Positions 55,976 through 64,000 of a DNA stretch of 64,000 nt are shown piece after piece (position 1 is the stretch's first letter; every line of letters starts with the position of its first letter). Location of the stretch: contig NZ_CAMIHH010000001.1 in the NCBI RefSeq assembly GCF_946220915.1, positions 28,158 to 92,157 of the forward strand, given 5' to 3'. The notes beneath the pieces are model-generated. The model saw nothing but the letters and a program-made list of their open reading frames with translations. It was not told where the DNA came from and did no database searches. This stretch comes from an uncultured Flavobacterium sp. (GTDB taxonomy: Bacteria > Bacteroidota > Bacteroidia > Flavobacteriales > Flavobacteriaceae). The translations under genes were made by a program, and so were the position numbers.

Positions 55976-57277
55976 ATGGATATCCGTCTCACGATACAGG
56001 GTAATGTTGCTAACCGGTACATCAGGGTTTCAGGCTCCAAGAGCGAAACCAACAGGCTGCTGTTGTTGCAGGCACTCTTTCCCGGCTTTTCAATCGAGAA
56101 TGCTTCATTGTCAGACGATAGTGAAGTAATGCTCAAAGCCCTTACAGGAGATGACGCAGTAATTGACATACACCATGCGGGGACAGCCATGCGTTTTCTT
56201 ACCGCTTATTTTGCCATGCAGGAAGGACGGGAAGTGGTCCTTACAGGTTCACCACGCATGAAGGAGCGCCCTATGGCTATTTTGGTTGATGCACTGCGTA
56301 GCCTTGGCGCGTTGATAGAATATACTGAAGAAGACGGTTTTCCGCCACTAAAAATTTCCGGCAGGAAGCTAACCGGCAATCAGGTAACACTGCCTGCCAA
56401 CATCAGCAGCCAGTACATAACCGCATTGCTTCTTATTGCGGGCAAACTGGATGACGGCTTAATACTTAATCTCGCAGGTGAGATCACTTCCCGGCCGTAT
56501 ATCGAAATGACCCTTGCCTTACTAAATGAAATTGGCATTCAGACAAAATTTTCGGATAATAAAATTGTGGTCAAACCGGCAGCCAACAACCAGCAACCGG
56601 CAACCGGCAACCTGACCATAGAGAGCGACTGGAGCTCTGCCTCCTATTTTTATTCGATAATAGCATTGTCGCCGGAAGGCACATCCATGCAGTTATCATC
56701 CTACAAAGAAAATAGCTTACAGGGAGATAGTGCTTTAGTCGAAATTTATCGCACACTCGGGGTTACCACAAAATTTGACGGAGACACTGTTGCGTTACAA
56801 AAGGAAAACCGTCAACCGTCAACTGTCAACTGCCAACTAAATAATACCCCTGATATCGCTCAAACCATTGCCGTTACGTGTTTCGGTCTCGGCATTGGCT
56901 GCCACCTTACAGGGCTCCATACCCTGAAAATAAAAGAAACCGACCGCCTTGCCGCCCTCAAAACCGAGCTCGAAAAACTGGGCGCGAAGGTTGATATAAC
57001 AAATGACACCCTGATGTTATATTCAAATGAACTATTCAAGAATACGAGTGAAGCTGCATCCCTCTCCTTTGGAGAGGGGCTGGGGGTAAGGCCTGTTTGG
57101 ACAGGGGGCGGCAATGAGGCTATAAAAACCTACAACGACCACCGCATGGCAATGGCATTCGCTCCCATTGCCCTGAAAAGGGACATCATCATTAAAGATG
57201 CCGGGGTGGTATCCAAATCATATCCTGCATTTTGGGAAGATCTGAAGATTTTAGGCTTTGATATTGAAGAGTTGTAA
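55976..57277 (+). CDS. aroA: 3-phosphoshikimate 1-carboxyvinyltransferase (EPSP synthase) with repeat-derived insertions
   Basis: The 433-residue enzyme joins shikimate 3-phosphate and phosphoenolpyruvate (sixth step of the shikimate pathway). Active-site segments are intact: VSGSKSETNRLLLLQALFPG, HHAGTAMRFLTAYF, GSPRMKERPM, NISSQYITALLL, ESDWSSASYFYS, SLQGDSALVEIY, LKIKETDRLAALKTEL and NDHRMAMAFAPIAL. Three low-complexity segments between conserved blocks come from interspersed repeats (about residues 201-213, 278-288 and 357-372), making it about 20-30 residues longer than I expect for Flavobacteria. All keep the frame, so the enzyme is probably active. ATG 55976 is chosen; the in-frame ATG 55892 lies inside the upstream gene. 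Confidence 0.93.
   Translation: MDIRLTIQGNVANRYIRVSGSKSETNRLLLLQALFPGFSIENASLSDDSEVMLKALTGDDAVIDIHHAGTAMRFLTAYFAMQEGREVVLTGSPRMKERPMAILVDALRSLGALIEYTEEDGFPPLKISGRKLTGNQVTLPANISSQYITALLLIAGKLDDGLILNLAGEITSRPYIEMTLALLNEIGIQTKFSDNKIVVKPAANNQQPATGNLTIESDWSSASYFYSIIALSPEGTSMQLSSYKENSLQGDSALVEIYRTLGVTTKFDGDTVALQKENRQPSTVNCQLNNTPDIAQTIAVTCFGLGIGCHLTGLHTLKIKETDRLAALKTELEKLGAKVDITNDTLMLYSNELFKNTSEAASLSFGEGLGVRPVWTGGGNEAIKTYNDHRMAMAFAPIALKRDIIIKDAGVVSKSYPAFWEDLKILGFDIEEL
56576..56613 (+). repeat. Short repeat cluster inside aroA (CAACCGGCAACC type)
   Basis: Tandem near-copies of a 7-mer (CCAGCAACCGGCAACCGGCA), read as PAANNQQPATGN in the AroA protein. The composition is unlike the surrounding gene. 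Confidence 0.6.
56807..56839 (+). repeat. Short repeat cluster inside aroA (CAACCGTCAACTGT type)
   Basis: Tandem near-copies of GTCAACCGTCAACTGTCAAC, read as NRQPSTVNCQL. It resembles the simple 7-mer arrays I know from intergenic regions of Bacteroidota. Confidence 0.65.
57046..57090 (-). repeat. Interspersed palindromic repeat, copy E, inside aroA
   Basis: Plus-strand GAGTGAAGCTGCATCCCTCT ... TTTGGAGAGGGGCTGGGGGT is the reverse complement of the family consensus also seen at 45619 and 46766. It is read in frame as SEAASLSFGEGLGVRP between the TNDTLML and NDHRMAMAF blocks. Confidence 0.8.
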
Positions 57278-57320
57278 GCGGCTGGCATTTAGTCGAATTT
57301 GCAAATAAATCGCAAAATAC

Positions 57321-57352
57321 TTGACAACGCCTGTTTCGCGATAGTATATTTG
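57321..57352 (+). promoter_or_regulatory. Promoter of queA
   Basis: TTGACA at 57321-57326 and TATATTTG at 57345-57352, 21 nt between TTG and TAnnTTTG; predicted start near 57357 and a 61-nt leader. Confidence 0.65.
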
Positions 57353-57370
57353 CACGCAATAAAAAATTGC

Positions 57371-57395
57371 CGGGCTTGCCAACGAAGGCTGCCCG
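57371..57395 (+). promoter_or_regulatory. Hairpin in the queA leader
   Basis: CGGGC (57371-57375) pairs with GCCCG (57391-57395), with an inner GCC / GGC stem and a 6-nt loop AACGAA. It has no preQ1-riboswitch signature that I recognise and is not followed by a T-run. Confidence 0.4.
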
Positions 57396-57417
57396 ATATT
57401 TCAAGAAAGATACCTAC

Positions 57418-58467
57418 ATGAAATTATCAAACTTCAATTTCAACCTCCCGAAAGAGCTGCTTGCCGAATTCCCGGCCGAAAACAGGGACGAAGCACGCCT
57501 GATGGTGGTTGACAGGAAAACAAAGACTATTGAGCATAAGCTGTTTAAGGATGTACTGGATTATTTTGAAGAAGGCGATGTAATGGTGCTTAACAACACC
57601 AAGGTTTTTCCTGCACGCCTCTATGGCAATAAGGAAAAAACCGGTGCGAGGATAGAGGTATTCCTTTTAAGGGAACTCAATTCCGAGCAGCGCCTTTGGG
57701 ACGTGCTGGTAGACCCCGCAAGGAAGATACGCATTGGTAACAAACTGTATTTTGGCGATGACGACTCGCTTGTGGCTGAAGTTATTGATAACACTACATC
57801 GCGCGGGCGTACGCTGCGTTTTCTTTACGATGGGTCGTATGAGGAATTCCGCAACAAGCTGACCGAGCTTGGCGAAACCCCGATACCGAAATACATTAAC
57901 CGCGAGGTAATGCCGGAAGATGCCGAGCGTTACCAAACTATATACGCTAAAGAGGAAGGCGCTGTAGCAGCCCCAACTGCCGGGCTTCACTTCTCGAAGC
58001 ACCTGCTGAAAAGGCTGGAGATAAAAGGCATCGACTTCGCAGAGATTACCCTGCATGTGGGCCTTGGTACCTTTAACCCGGTTGAGGTGGAAGATCTTTC
58101 TAAGCACAAAATGGACTCCGAAGAGCTGATCATCACGCAGGAAGCCTGCGACATTGTAAACAAGGCTAAACAAGGCAAAAACCGTATTTGCGCCGTGGGG
58201 ACAACTACCATGCGTGCCATGGAAAGTTCGGTTTCGTCTGCCAAAACGCTAAACCCGTATGTTGGCTGGACCAACAAGTTCATATTCCCGCCATACGATT
58301 TCAGCGTGGCCGATTGCATGATCACCAACTTTCACACACCAAAATCGACCCTGCTCATGATGATTTCGGCCTTTACCGGCCACGACCTCATGCGTAAGGC
58401 CTATGACGAAGCGATTAAGGAAGGCTACCGTTTCTATACGTATGGCGATGCAATGCTGATACTTTAA
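57418..58467 (+). CDS. queA: S-adenosylmethionine:tRNA ribosyltransferase-isomerase
   Basis: The 349-residue cytoplasmic enzyme transfers the ribosyl part of SAM to preQ1-modified tRNA to make epoxyqueuosine. Motifs: [102 protein letters not shown] and [16 protein letters not shown]. Length is normal. ATG 57418 gives the canonical [11 protein letters not shown] start; an in-frame ATG at 57367 lies in the leader hairpin region and is rejected. Confidence 0.96.
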   Translation: MKLSNFNFNLPKELLAEFPAENRDEARLMVVDRKTKTIEHKLFKDVLDYFEEGDVMVLNNTKVFPARLYGNKEKTGARIEVFLLRELNSEQRLWDVLVDPARKIRIGNKLYFGDDDSLVAEVIDNTTSRGRTLRFLYDGSYEEFRNKLTELGETPIPKYINREVMPEDAERYQTIYAKEEGAVAAPTAGLHFSKHLLKRLEIKGIDFAEITLHVGLGTFNPVEVEDLSKHKMDSEELIITQEACDIVNKAKQGKNRICAVGTTTMRAMESSVSSAKTLNPYVGWTNKFIFPPYDFSVADCMITNFHTPKSTLLMMISAFTGHDLMRKAYDEAIKEGYRFYTYGDAMLIL

Positions 58468-58489
58468 TGACCGGATCTATTATAACTAC

Positions 58490-58513
58490 AAAAGCAGCTT
58501 TCGGGCTGCTTTT
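58490..58513. terminator. Terminator after queA
   Basis: 9-bp perfect stem AAAAGCAGC / GCTGCTTTT, 6-nt loop; lies between convergent genes and could serve both. Confidence 0.75.
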
Positions 58514-58538
58514 ATGCTAAATTCTGGTCTGTAATAAA

Positions 58539-59018
58539 TTAATGCCCCGGATATAACACCCGGTTCCTGTCAGCCATGAATTTCGGCTTCATGATCTCTC
58601 CGATCTGGCGTGCGTTGGCTTTATACAATAACCTGAAAAAATCAGGATTTTCTTTGATATTTTTGGCTGACAAATCATATGCTTCCATATGTGCAGCAAG
58701 GCCTTCTTCGACAGATTTGAATTTTGTGTTTTTCAGGTTTTTTACCAGCCAGTCCCTATATAGCTTTTCAGCATCTTGCCTTGTCTTTATTTTTTTCATC
58801 TCAGAAATTTCATTATACACTGAAGATGATTTTTCATTGAGTTTATGGATGGCATCATTCATCCGCACATAGGTTTTAGAGTTCATCATTGTGATGAAAA
58901 GCTTTTTTGCGTATTCAAGTTCCGTTTTGCTCAGCCCCTCTTTTTTGGTCGCTCTATCATGCTGGGCAGATGAAAGCATGGGGATAAGGCAGCAGATAAA
59001 TAGTATTAATGATTTCAT
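58539..59018 (-). CDS. Secreted hypothetical protein, helical
   Basis: The 159-residue protein has a signal peptide (SLILFICCLIPMLSSAQ). The mature part is predicted mostly alpha-helical and charged (GLSKTELEYAKKLFITMMNSKTYVRMNDAIHKLNEKSS; NPDFFRLLYKANARQIGEIMKPKFMADRNRVLYPGH). I recognise no domain. Single gene, convergent with queA and divergent from kynU. Confidence 0.65.
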   Translation of the reverse strand: MKSLILFICCLIPMLSSAQHDRATKKEGLSKTELEYAKKLFITMMNSKTYVRMNDAIHKLNEKSSSVYNEISEMKKIKTRQDAEKLYRDWLVKNLKNTKFKSVEEGLAAHMEAYDLSAKNIKENPDFFRLLYKANARQIGEIMKPKFMADRNRVLYPGH

Positions 59019-59116
59019 TGGTCATAAGTTTTACATAAAGCTACAAAATTTATAAAAGTTTTTAGCTTGTGCCAAAGTGATTAAAATCATATTTTTACGA
59101 TCCAAACAAACAACAC

Positions 59117-60400
59117 ATGGAATTTCAGAATACGCGTGAATTCGCACAGGGGCTCGATGCCGCCGACAAACTTGCCAAGTACAGGGAAGAATTCCTTTTT
59201 CCGCATGTAAACGGCAAACAGGTCATTTACTTTACGGGAAACTCCCTGGGGCTGCAGCCAAAACGCACCAAAGCCTATGTAGATGAGGTAATGGACGATT
59301 GGGCAAAGCTGGCTGTAGAAGGCCACTTTTATGCCGATAAGCCCTGGTGGGACTACCATGAGCGTTTTTCAGGCCCGCTAAGCCGCATCGTAGGCGCATT
59401 GCCATCGGAAGTGACGGTTATGAATACCCTTACTGTAAACCTCCACCTGCTGATGGTCACATTTTACCAGCCAACAGCCAAACGCTACAAGATCATCTGT
59501 GAGGAAAAAGCGTTCCCCAGCGACCAGTACATGATCAAGAGCCAGGTGCGCTTTCATGGCCTTGAACCCGAAAATGCCATCGTGGAGATAAAACGCAGGG
59601 AGGGCGAGCATAACATCCGCCTGGAAGATGTACTCGACAAGATAAAAGAAGTGGGCGATGAGCTTGCCCTTGTACTCATAGGCGGCGTAAACTACTACAC
59701 CGGCCAGGTATTCGACATGAAGACCATTACCAAAGCAGGGCAGGATGCCGGTGCTTATGTAGGCTGGGACCTTGCACATGCCGCCGGTAACATTAAACTG
59801 GAGCTGCACGAATGGAATGTGGATTTTGCCGCCTGGTGCAGCTACAAGTACATGAATTCGGGGCCTGGAAATGCCTCTGGTGCCTTTGTGCATGAAATGC
59901 ACCACAACGACCTCGACCTGCCACGCTTTGCCGGATGGTGGGGCCACAACAAGGAGCGCCGTTTCCTTATGGAACCTAATTTCGACCCTGTTCGCGGGGC
60001 GCACGGCTGGCAGATAAGCAACCTGCCCGTACTCTCATTAGCGCCGTATTTAGCCTCTGTAGAAATGTTTGATGAAGTGGGGATGGATGCGCTCATCAAA
60101 AAGAGGGACTGCATCACATCATACCTTGAATTTATACTTCACGAGATCGATAAGGAAGTTGACAGTACTTTCGAGATCATTACCCCGGCCGAACCCTCTG
60201 AAAGGGCGTGCCAGCTATCGGTATTCCTGCACGGTGAAGGCAGGAGCCTTTTTGAATACCTTATGAAAAACGGCGTGATAACCGACTGGCGCGAGCCTAA
60301 TGTAATTCGCCTCGCACCGGTGCCTTTGTACTGCTCGTATGAAGATATGTACGAATTTGGACAGGTGCTAAAAGCTGGGATATTATCGCATAAAAAATAG
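59117..60400 (+). CDS. kynU: Kynureninase
   Basis: The 427-residue PLP enzyme cleaves kynurenine to anthranilate and alanine (or 3-hydroxykynurenine to 3-hydroxyanthranilate) in tryptophan breakdown. Seen: YFTGNSLGLQPKRTKAYVDEVMDDW, VMNTLTVNLHLLM, GGVNYYTGQVFD, WDLAHAAGNIKLELHEWNVDFAAWCSYKYMNSGPG with the PLP Lys244, and GWWGHNKERRFLM. Length is normal. No other kynurenine-pathway genes are close, so here it may serve catabolism or anthranilate/NAD supply from genes elsewhere. Confidence 0.95.
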   Translation: MEFQNTREFAQGLDAADKLAKYREEFLFPHVNGKQVIYFTGNSLGLQPKRTKAYVDEVMDDWAKLAVEGHFYADKPWWDYHERFSGPLSRIVGALPSEVTVMNTLTVNLHLLMVTFYQPTAKRYKIICEEKAFPSDQYMIKSQVRFHGLEPENAIVEIKRREGEHNIRLEDVLDKIKEVGDELALVLIGGVNYYTGQVFDMKTITKAGQDAGAYVGWDLAHAAGNIKLELHEWNVDFAAWCSYKYMNSGPGNASGAFVHEMHHNDLDLPRFAGWWGHNKERRFLMEPNFDPVRGAHGWQISNLPVLSLAPYLASVEMFDEVGMDALIKKRDCITSYLEFILHEIDKEVDSTFEIITPAEPSERACQLSVFLHGEGRSLFEYLMKNGVITDWREPNVIRLAPVPLYCSYEDMYEFGQVLKAGILSHKK

Positions 60401-60420
60401 CAATACTTTATAAAAATATG

Positions 60421-60450
60421 ATGGGGCGCTGATTGTGCCCCATTTTTTAT
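60421..60450 (+). terminator. Terminator after kynU
   Basis: ATGGGGC / GCCCCAT stem, 9-nt loop, six T residues. Confidence 0.8.
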
Positions 60451-60494
60451 GCGCCAATTTTACGGAGTGGCCCAGGCAGTATTGCTAACGAAAA

Positions 60495-60545
60495 CCTGAG
60501 CACTGATTTATTTACCCCTTCTTTGTAAGAGAGGCGGGGGAGTAA
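60495..60545 (-). repeat. Degenerate copy F of the palindromic repeat (uncertain)
   Basis: TGAGCACTG ... CCCCTTCTTTGTAAGAGAGG ... GGGGGAGT keeps the order of the family but with several mismatches. In the 200-bp gap between kynU and the DUF2723 gene. Confidence 0.35.
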
Positions 60546-60551
60546 TGACAA

Positions 60552-60579
60552 AAAAGCAGCAAGTTTCCCTGCTGCTTTT
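60552..60579 (-). terminator. Terminator of the DUF2723 gene
   Basis: 10-bp perfect stem AAAAGCAGCA / TGCTGCTTTT, 8-nt loop; on the minus strand followed by a T-run. Confidence 0.85.
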
Positions 60580-60600
60580 CTATTTGTAGATAATATGGAT

Positions 60601-63600
60601 TTAGAGATCTTCCCTCTTATGCATCCTGAACCTGGCATTGTACTTATTGAACATAGCCTTGTTCTTTTCGTAGTATTCGGTGTCACCATGGTCATCCATC
60701 AGGTACAGCAGGCTCCGGTAGCGTTCAATATTGGTAATGATCTGCATATGCTCCCGTTGTTGCTCTGTTGGCGAATATCCCGCAAAGAAATCAAGGTTCT
60801 CCTGGTATTTCCCGATCAGTTTATCAAGCAGTTTTCGCGCTTCATCCCTTTGGCTTACCTCATAATACCCCTCTACAAAAGGCTCGAGCAGGGTATAATA
60901 ACCATAATATTCCACCGGCATTTTGGTCATAGCCAGGTCGATTATCTTTTTAGCTTTGTCCCTTTTACCCTCGTTTATGAGCGACTGCATCAGCCTGGCG
61001 AGGTTAGTGCGGTAGGTAATGCTGTTCTTGCGGGTTTCAGGGTCGTGGTATATGTCCGGGCTTTCGCTGTTGCCCCAGTCCCATGCCGTCACGATGCTAT
61101 ACATCTTATCAGTATCGATATGCCCCATATCCAGCGGGCTGCCTTCTTCCGGTATCGGGGTTTTCACGGGTACAAGCTTGTATACCATGCCGTCGAGCTG
61201 GAGGTAATCCTTCATCCACAGGTAGTCATCATCGCCAAAGCTGCCCCCGGTAAAGTACATTGGCCTTTTCCAGTTATTCTGGTTAAATATGTCAAGCATG
61301 ATCATGCGGTTCTTGTACAGGGCTTCCCCTTTAATGTCAATATCGATATAGGGCACAATCGAATCATATAGCTTTGGCGAAACCACTTTATTCTTTATGA
61401 TCTCTTCTTTATTTACGGTCATCCTTACCTTATTGGTAGGGTAATAGTTTACCATGTGCCCATTGCTCATCTCCCTTTGCGCGCGAGGGTCATCCATCGC
61501 CAGCCATTTCATGAAATCGCCCAATTGCCATCGTGCTTCCGTGCCCTGGTCAAAAAACATATAGTCGCGTGTTCCCGGCTTGTACTGGTCATGGGTAAAC
61601 GATATTGGCATCGGGTCAGAATCATAAGCCTTCGCTTTCATCTGGTCAATGTACCAGTCGGTCATCAGCAGGCTGGTGTTTACAATGCGTACATCGGTAC
61701 GGTAGCCTTCAATTTCCTGGGCATACCATAGCGGGAAGGTGTCATTGTCTCCGATGGTAAACAGTATGGCATTTTTATCGCACGATGAAAGGTAAGCCTT
61801 TGCCATGGCAAGGGCGGTATAGCGGCCTGAACGGTCATGGTCATCCCAGTTTTGCGCTGCCATGAGCACCGGGGCGGCAAGCATTGTTACTGCGATCACT
61901 ACCGGTCCGGCAACTTTAGGCTGTATGTATTTTTTTATACCATCGTAAATTGCATATACGCCAAGGCCTATCCACATGGCAAACACATAAAAGGAACCCA
62001 CAAGCGCATAATCGCGCTCGCGTGGCTCGAACGGCCTCTCGTTAAGGTATATCTTCAGCGCAAGCCCTGTAAAGAGGAACAGCGCCAGCAGCACGTAAAA
62101 GCTTTTTGCATCTTTTTTGGCATGGAAAACAAACCCTATGACACCTAATACGAACGGAAGGAAAAAATACAGGTTACGCCCTTTGTTATTCGCCTGGTCT
62201 GAGGGGAGGTTATCCTGAGATCCCCTAAGCATCGCGTCTACCGGTTTGATCCCGCTTATCCAGTTGCCATCGAGATTATCCCAGCGGCCCTGTATGTCAT
62301 TCTGCCTGCCTGCAAAATTCCACATCAGGTAGCGCCAGTACATATAGCCAAACTGGTATTCGAACATGTACTGCATATTTGAGGCAAATGAAGGTTTTTC
62401 AACCAAAAGGTACCTGCCATAGCGCTTCAGGAATTTATCATACTCTTCCATGTCCACATTTCCATTGCGAAGCTCTGTCCTGAATTCAGACAGCGTGCCT
62501 TCAATCTGCCCACGGGCTTCGGCCATGGCCATTCCAAGGTCTTCGTCGCTCATTTCATTTACCGGCAATCCGTAGCGCATCAGGTCTTCTGCGAAGTCAT
62601 ACGACGGGTCTATCCTAAAATCCAGCGGTTTGGTAAAGTTCATATAGTTTGCCGCGTGCTCGGTGCTCCACATCCTGGGCATAAAGCCTTTGTGGTTGTC
62701 GTCTGTGTTTTGCTTGGCATTCTTATAATCATTTACAATAACATATTTGCCGGTTTTATAATCCCTCTGATAATTGGGTTTTTCATCTTCATAGGGGTTC
62801 ACCTTGTCAAGCCCTGCATATGTGTCAGAAAACATTGGCCCATAGAACAATTTTTGCTCGCCATATTGCTCCCTGTTATAATAGGCAAGCACCTCGGCAG
62901 CATCCGAAGGCTTGTTCTCATTAATTACCACATTGGCATTGGCACGTATTGGCAGCATCATCCATGTTGAAAAGCCAATCAGGATAAACAAAACACATAG
63001 CAGCAAAGTATTATAAAGCGCCAATCCCTTTTTTCTTGTATAGGTAAGCCCGAAATAAAACAGCGCTATGATAAGCAACGCTATGAATATAGTACCTGAG
63101 TTGAAAGGCATGCCGAGCGAGTTTACCATGAAGATTTCGGTTTTCCCGAATAGCGCCATGGTGTAGGGCAGGAGCAGCTTAAAGATGAAAAGCAGTATCG
63201 CAATGATTATGATATTAGCAATGATAAAGCTCTTAACGGTAACGGTCTTGTAATTTTTAAAGAAGTAAATGAACCCTATGGATGGAATGGTAAGCAATGC
63301 CATGAAGTGTACGCCGAAGGAAAGCCCAACAACAAGCGAAATGATTAACAGCCATTTGTGTCCGCGCGGCGTGTGCATCTCCTCTTCCCACCTAAGCCCG
63401 AGCCATAACAGCAAAGCTATCAGCAGCGATGCCATGGCATATACTTCGGCCTCAACGGCATTGAACCAAAAGCTGTCGGAGAAAGTATAAGCCAGCGATC
63501 CTACAGCAGATGCACCTAAAACTGCAGTGGCATTGCCGGTGTTGAATTCTGAAAATTTGCTTACCAGGTTTCGCATTATGATGGTAAGCGACCAGAACAT

Positions 63601-63882
63601 GAAGAGTATGGTAAAAGCGCTGGAAAATACCGACATCATGTTTACCATTAATGCTACCTTGTCGTCACCGGTGGCGAACATGGCAAAAAATGCCCCCATC
63701 ATCTGGAACAGTGGTGCGCCCGGCGGGTGGCCTACTTCGAGTTTGGCAGCAGTGGCAATGTATTCGCCGCAATCCCAAAAGCTCAGCGTAGGCTCAACGG
63801 TAAGTGAATAGGTAATAAGTGCAATGGCAAAAACAGCCCACCCGAGGATGGTATTCCATTTTTTGAAATTGAATGTTATCAT
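60601..63882 (-). CDS. DUF2723 / GT117-type polytopic membrane protein
   Basis: The 1093-residue protein has about 10-12 transmembrane helices in residues ~10-340 and ~590-730 and soluble regions at ~370-590 and after ~740. The DUF2723 signature follows the first helix: VEPTLSFWDCGEYIATAAKLEVGHPPGAPLFQMMGAFF, with the acidic D/E pair typical of GT-C glycosyltransferases. ERPFEPRERDYALVGSFYVFAMWIG and AILFTIGDNDTFPLWYAQEIEGYRTDVRIVNTSLL are also conserved in this family. In Bacteroidota these proteins are candidates for protein O-glycosylation or lipid-linked sugar transfer in the envelope. ATG 63882 (MITFNFKKWN) is preferred to 63933. The last bases of the window (63934-64000) show only AT-rich upstream DNA with a weak TTTCTTTG element. 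Confidence 0.88.
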   Translation of the reverse strand: MITFNFKKWNTILGWAVFAIALITYSLTVEPTLSFWDCGEYIATAAKLEVGHPPGAPLFQMMGAFFAMFATGDDKVALMVNMMSVFSSAFTILFMFWSLTIIMRNLVSKFSEFNTGNATAVLGASAVGSLAYTFSDSFWFNAVEAEVYAMASLLIALLLWLGLRWEEEMHTPRGHKWLLIISLVVGLSFGVHFMALLTIPSIGFIYFFKNYKTVTVKSFIIANIIIIAILLFIFKLLLPYTMALFGKTEIFMVNSLGMPFNSGTIFIALLIIALFYFGLTYTRKKGLALYNTLLLCVLFILIGFSTWMMLPIRANANVVINENKPSDAAEVLAYYNREQYGEQKLFYGPMFSDTYAGLDKVNPYEDEKPNYQRDYKTGKYVIVNDYKNAKQNTDDNHKGFMPRMWSTEHAANYMNFTKPLDFRIDPSYDFAEDLMRYGLPVNEMSDEDLGMAMAEARGQIEGTLSEFRTELRNGNVDMEEYDKFLKRYGRYLLVEKPSFASNMQYMFEYQFGYMYWRYLMWNFAGRQNDIQGRWDNLDGNWISGIKPVDAMLRGSQDNLPSDQANNKGRNLYFFLPFVLGVIGFVFHAKKDAKSFYVLLALFLFTGLALKIYLNERPFEPRERDYALVGSFYVFAMWIGLGVYAIYDGIKKYIQPKVAGPVVIAVTMLAAPVLMAAQNWDDHDRSGRYTALAMAKAYLSSCDKNAILFTIGDNDTFPLWYAQEIEGYRTDVRIVNTSLLMTDWYIDQMKAKAYDSDPMPISFTHDQYKPGTRDYMFFDQGTEARWQLGDFMKWLAMDDPRAQREMSNGHMVNYYPTNKVRMTVNKEEIIKNKVVSPKLYDSIVPYIDIDIKGEALYKNRMIMLDIFNQNNWKRPMYFTGGSFGDDDYLWMKDYLQLDGMVYKLVPVKTPIPEEGSPLDMGHIDTDKMYSIVTAWDWGNSESPDIYHDPETRKNSITYRTNLARLMQSLINEGKRDKAKKIIDLAMTKMPVEYYGYYTLLEPFVEGYYEVSQRDEARKLLDKLIGKYQENLDFFAGYSPTEQQREHMQIITNIERYRSLLYLMDDHGDTEYYEKNKAMFNKYNARFRMHKREDL

Positions 63883-64000
63883 GAAGAAATGGTTCCGGAT
63901 TAATCTAAATGCAAAGAAACTATTTTTTTGCATAAGGTTGCGCTGTTTTTTAACCGATGTGAGGAATTTATGTGATTATTGAAATAATTTGCAATAGCCC

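Noticed and set aside
57357..57417. preQ1 riboswitch before queA
   Set aside because: queA is a plausible target, but the leader lacks the preQ1-I C-rich loop and A-rich tail and the preQ1-II or III layout; only a simple hairpin is seen.

Overview
The window is a chromosomal segment of a gliding-type member of the Bacteroidota, most likely a Flavobacteriaceae (Flavobacterium-like) bacterium. The evidence is two proteins with type IX secretion system (T9SS) C-terminal sorting domains (types A and B), a PorP/SprF-family protein, GldA, DUF6089, DUF4407, GT117/DUF2723 and bifunctional DAHP synthase/chorismate mutase, all typical of that group. Many genes are preceded by the Bacteroidota -7 promoter element TAnnTTTG, often with TTG 19 nt upstream. 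I see no prophage, transposase, CRISPR array or rRNA operon. One tRNA (Leu, anticodon UAG) is present.

Layout. 1-1.5 kb: tail of an AsmA-like protein, and a NifU-type protein on the other strand. 1.8-12.8 kb: a giant 3256-residue secreted T9SS type B protein (nine DUF11-like repeats, a choice-of-anchor L domain, about sixteen further ~95-residue repeats), then a PorP/SprF partner behind a structured 126-nt leader, an arrangement like sprB-sprF. 12.8-25 kb: gamma-carbonic anhydrase and murI; an envelope operon DUF6089-uppS-bamA-ompH-ompH; nadK with a CBS protein; pdxJ with an alpha/beta hydrolase; and an AsmA/DUF748-like protein. 25-30.7 kb: FadL-like porin with SGNH lipoprotein, a frameshifted hypothetical gene, tRNA-Leu and an M20 dipeptidase. 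30.7-36.4 kb: a BlaI-type repressor with an operator-like double dyad over its promoter, two tandem M56 (BlaR1-like) peptidases, and an RCC1-repeat T9SS protein flanked by identical terminators. 36.5-42 kb: DUF4407, a holin-like protein, then tig-clpP-clpX. 42-49 kb: small envelope proteins, GH3, DUF2797, YdjM, GldA and a Na/Pi-cotransporter-like protein. 49-64 kb: DAHP synthase/chorismate mutase, rsgA-dtd, two DUF3857 transglutaminase-like proteins, MazG-like, aroA, queA, kynU and a large DUF2723 membrane protein.

Themes. Most of the window is housekeeping and envelope biogenesis. The less ordinary features are: (i) an interspersed palindromic repeat family (consensus ending in CAGCTTCACTCA) that sits between genes, forms the last codons of the alpha/beta hydrolase gene and, with a second repeat type, has entered aroA in frame at three sites; (ii) three genes (murI, the DAHP synthase gene, rsgA) with exactly TAnnTTTG-N4-ATG spacing, predicting leaderless mRNAs; (iii) a leader before the PorP/SprF gene with two mutually exclusive hairpins; (iv) a promoter-overlapping dyad before the DAHP synthase gene; (v) a self-contained BlaI-M56-M56 module whose sensors end in TonB-like domains. 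All functional statements are read from sequence and family knowledge; no database search was possible.
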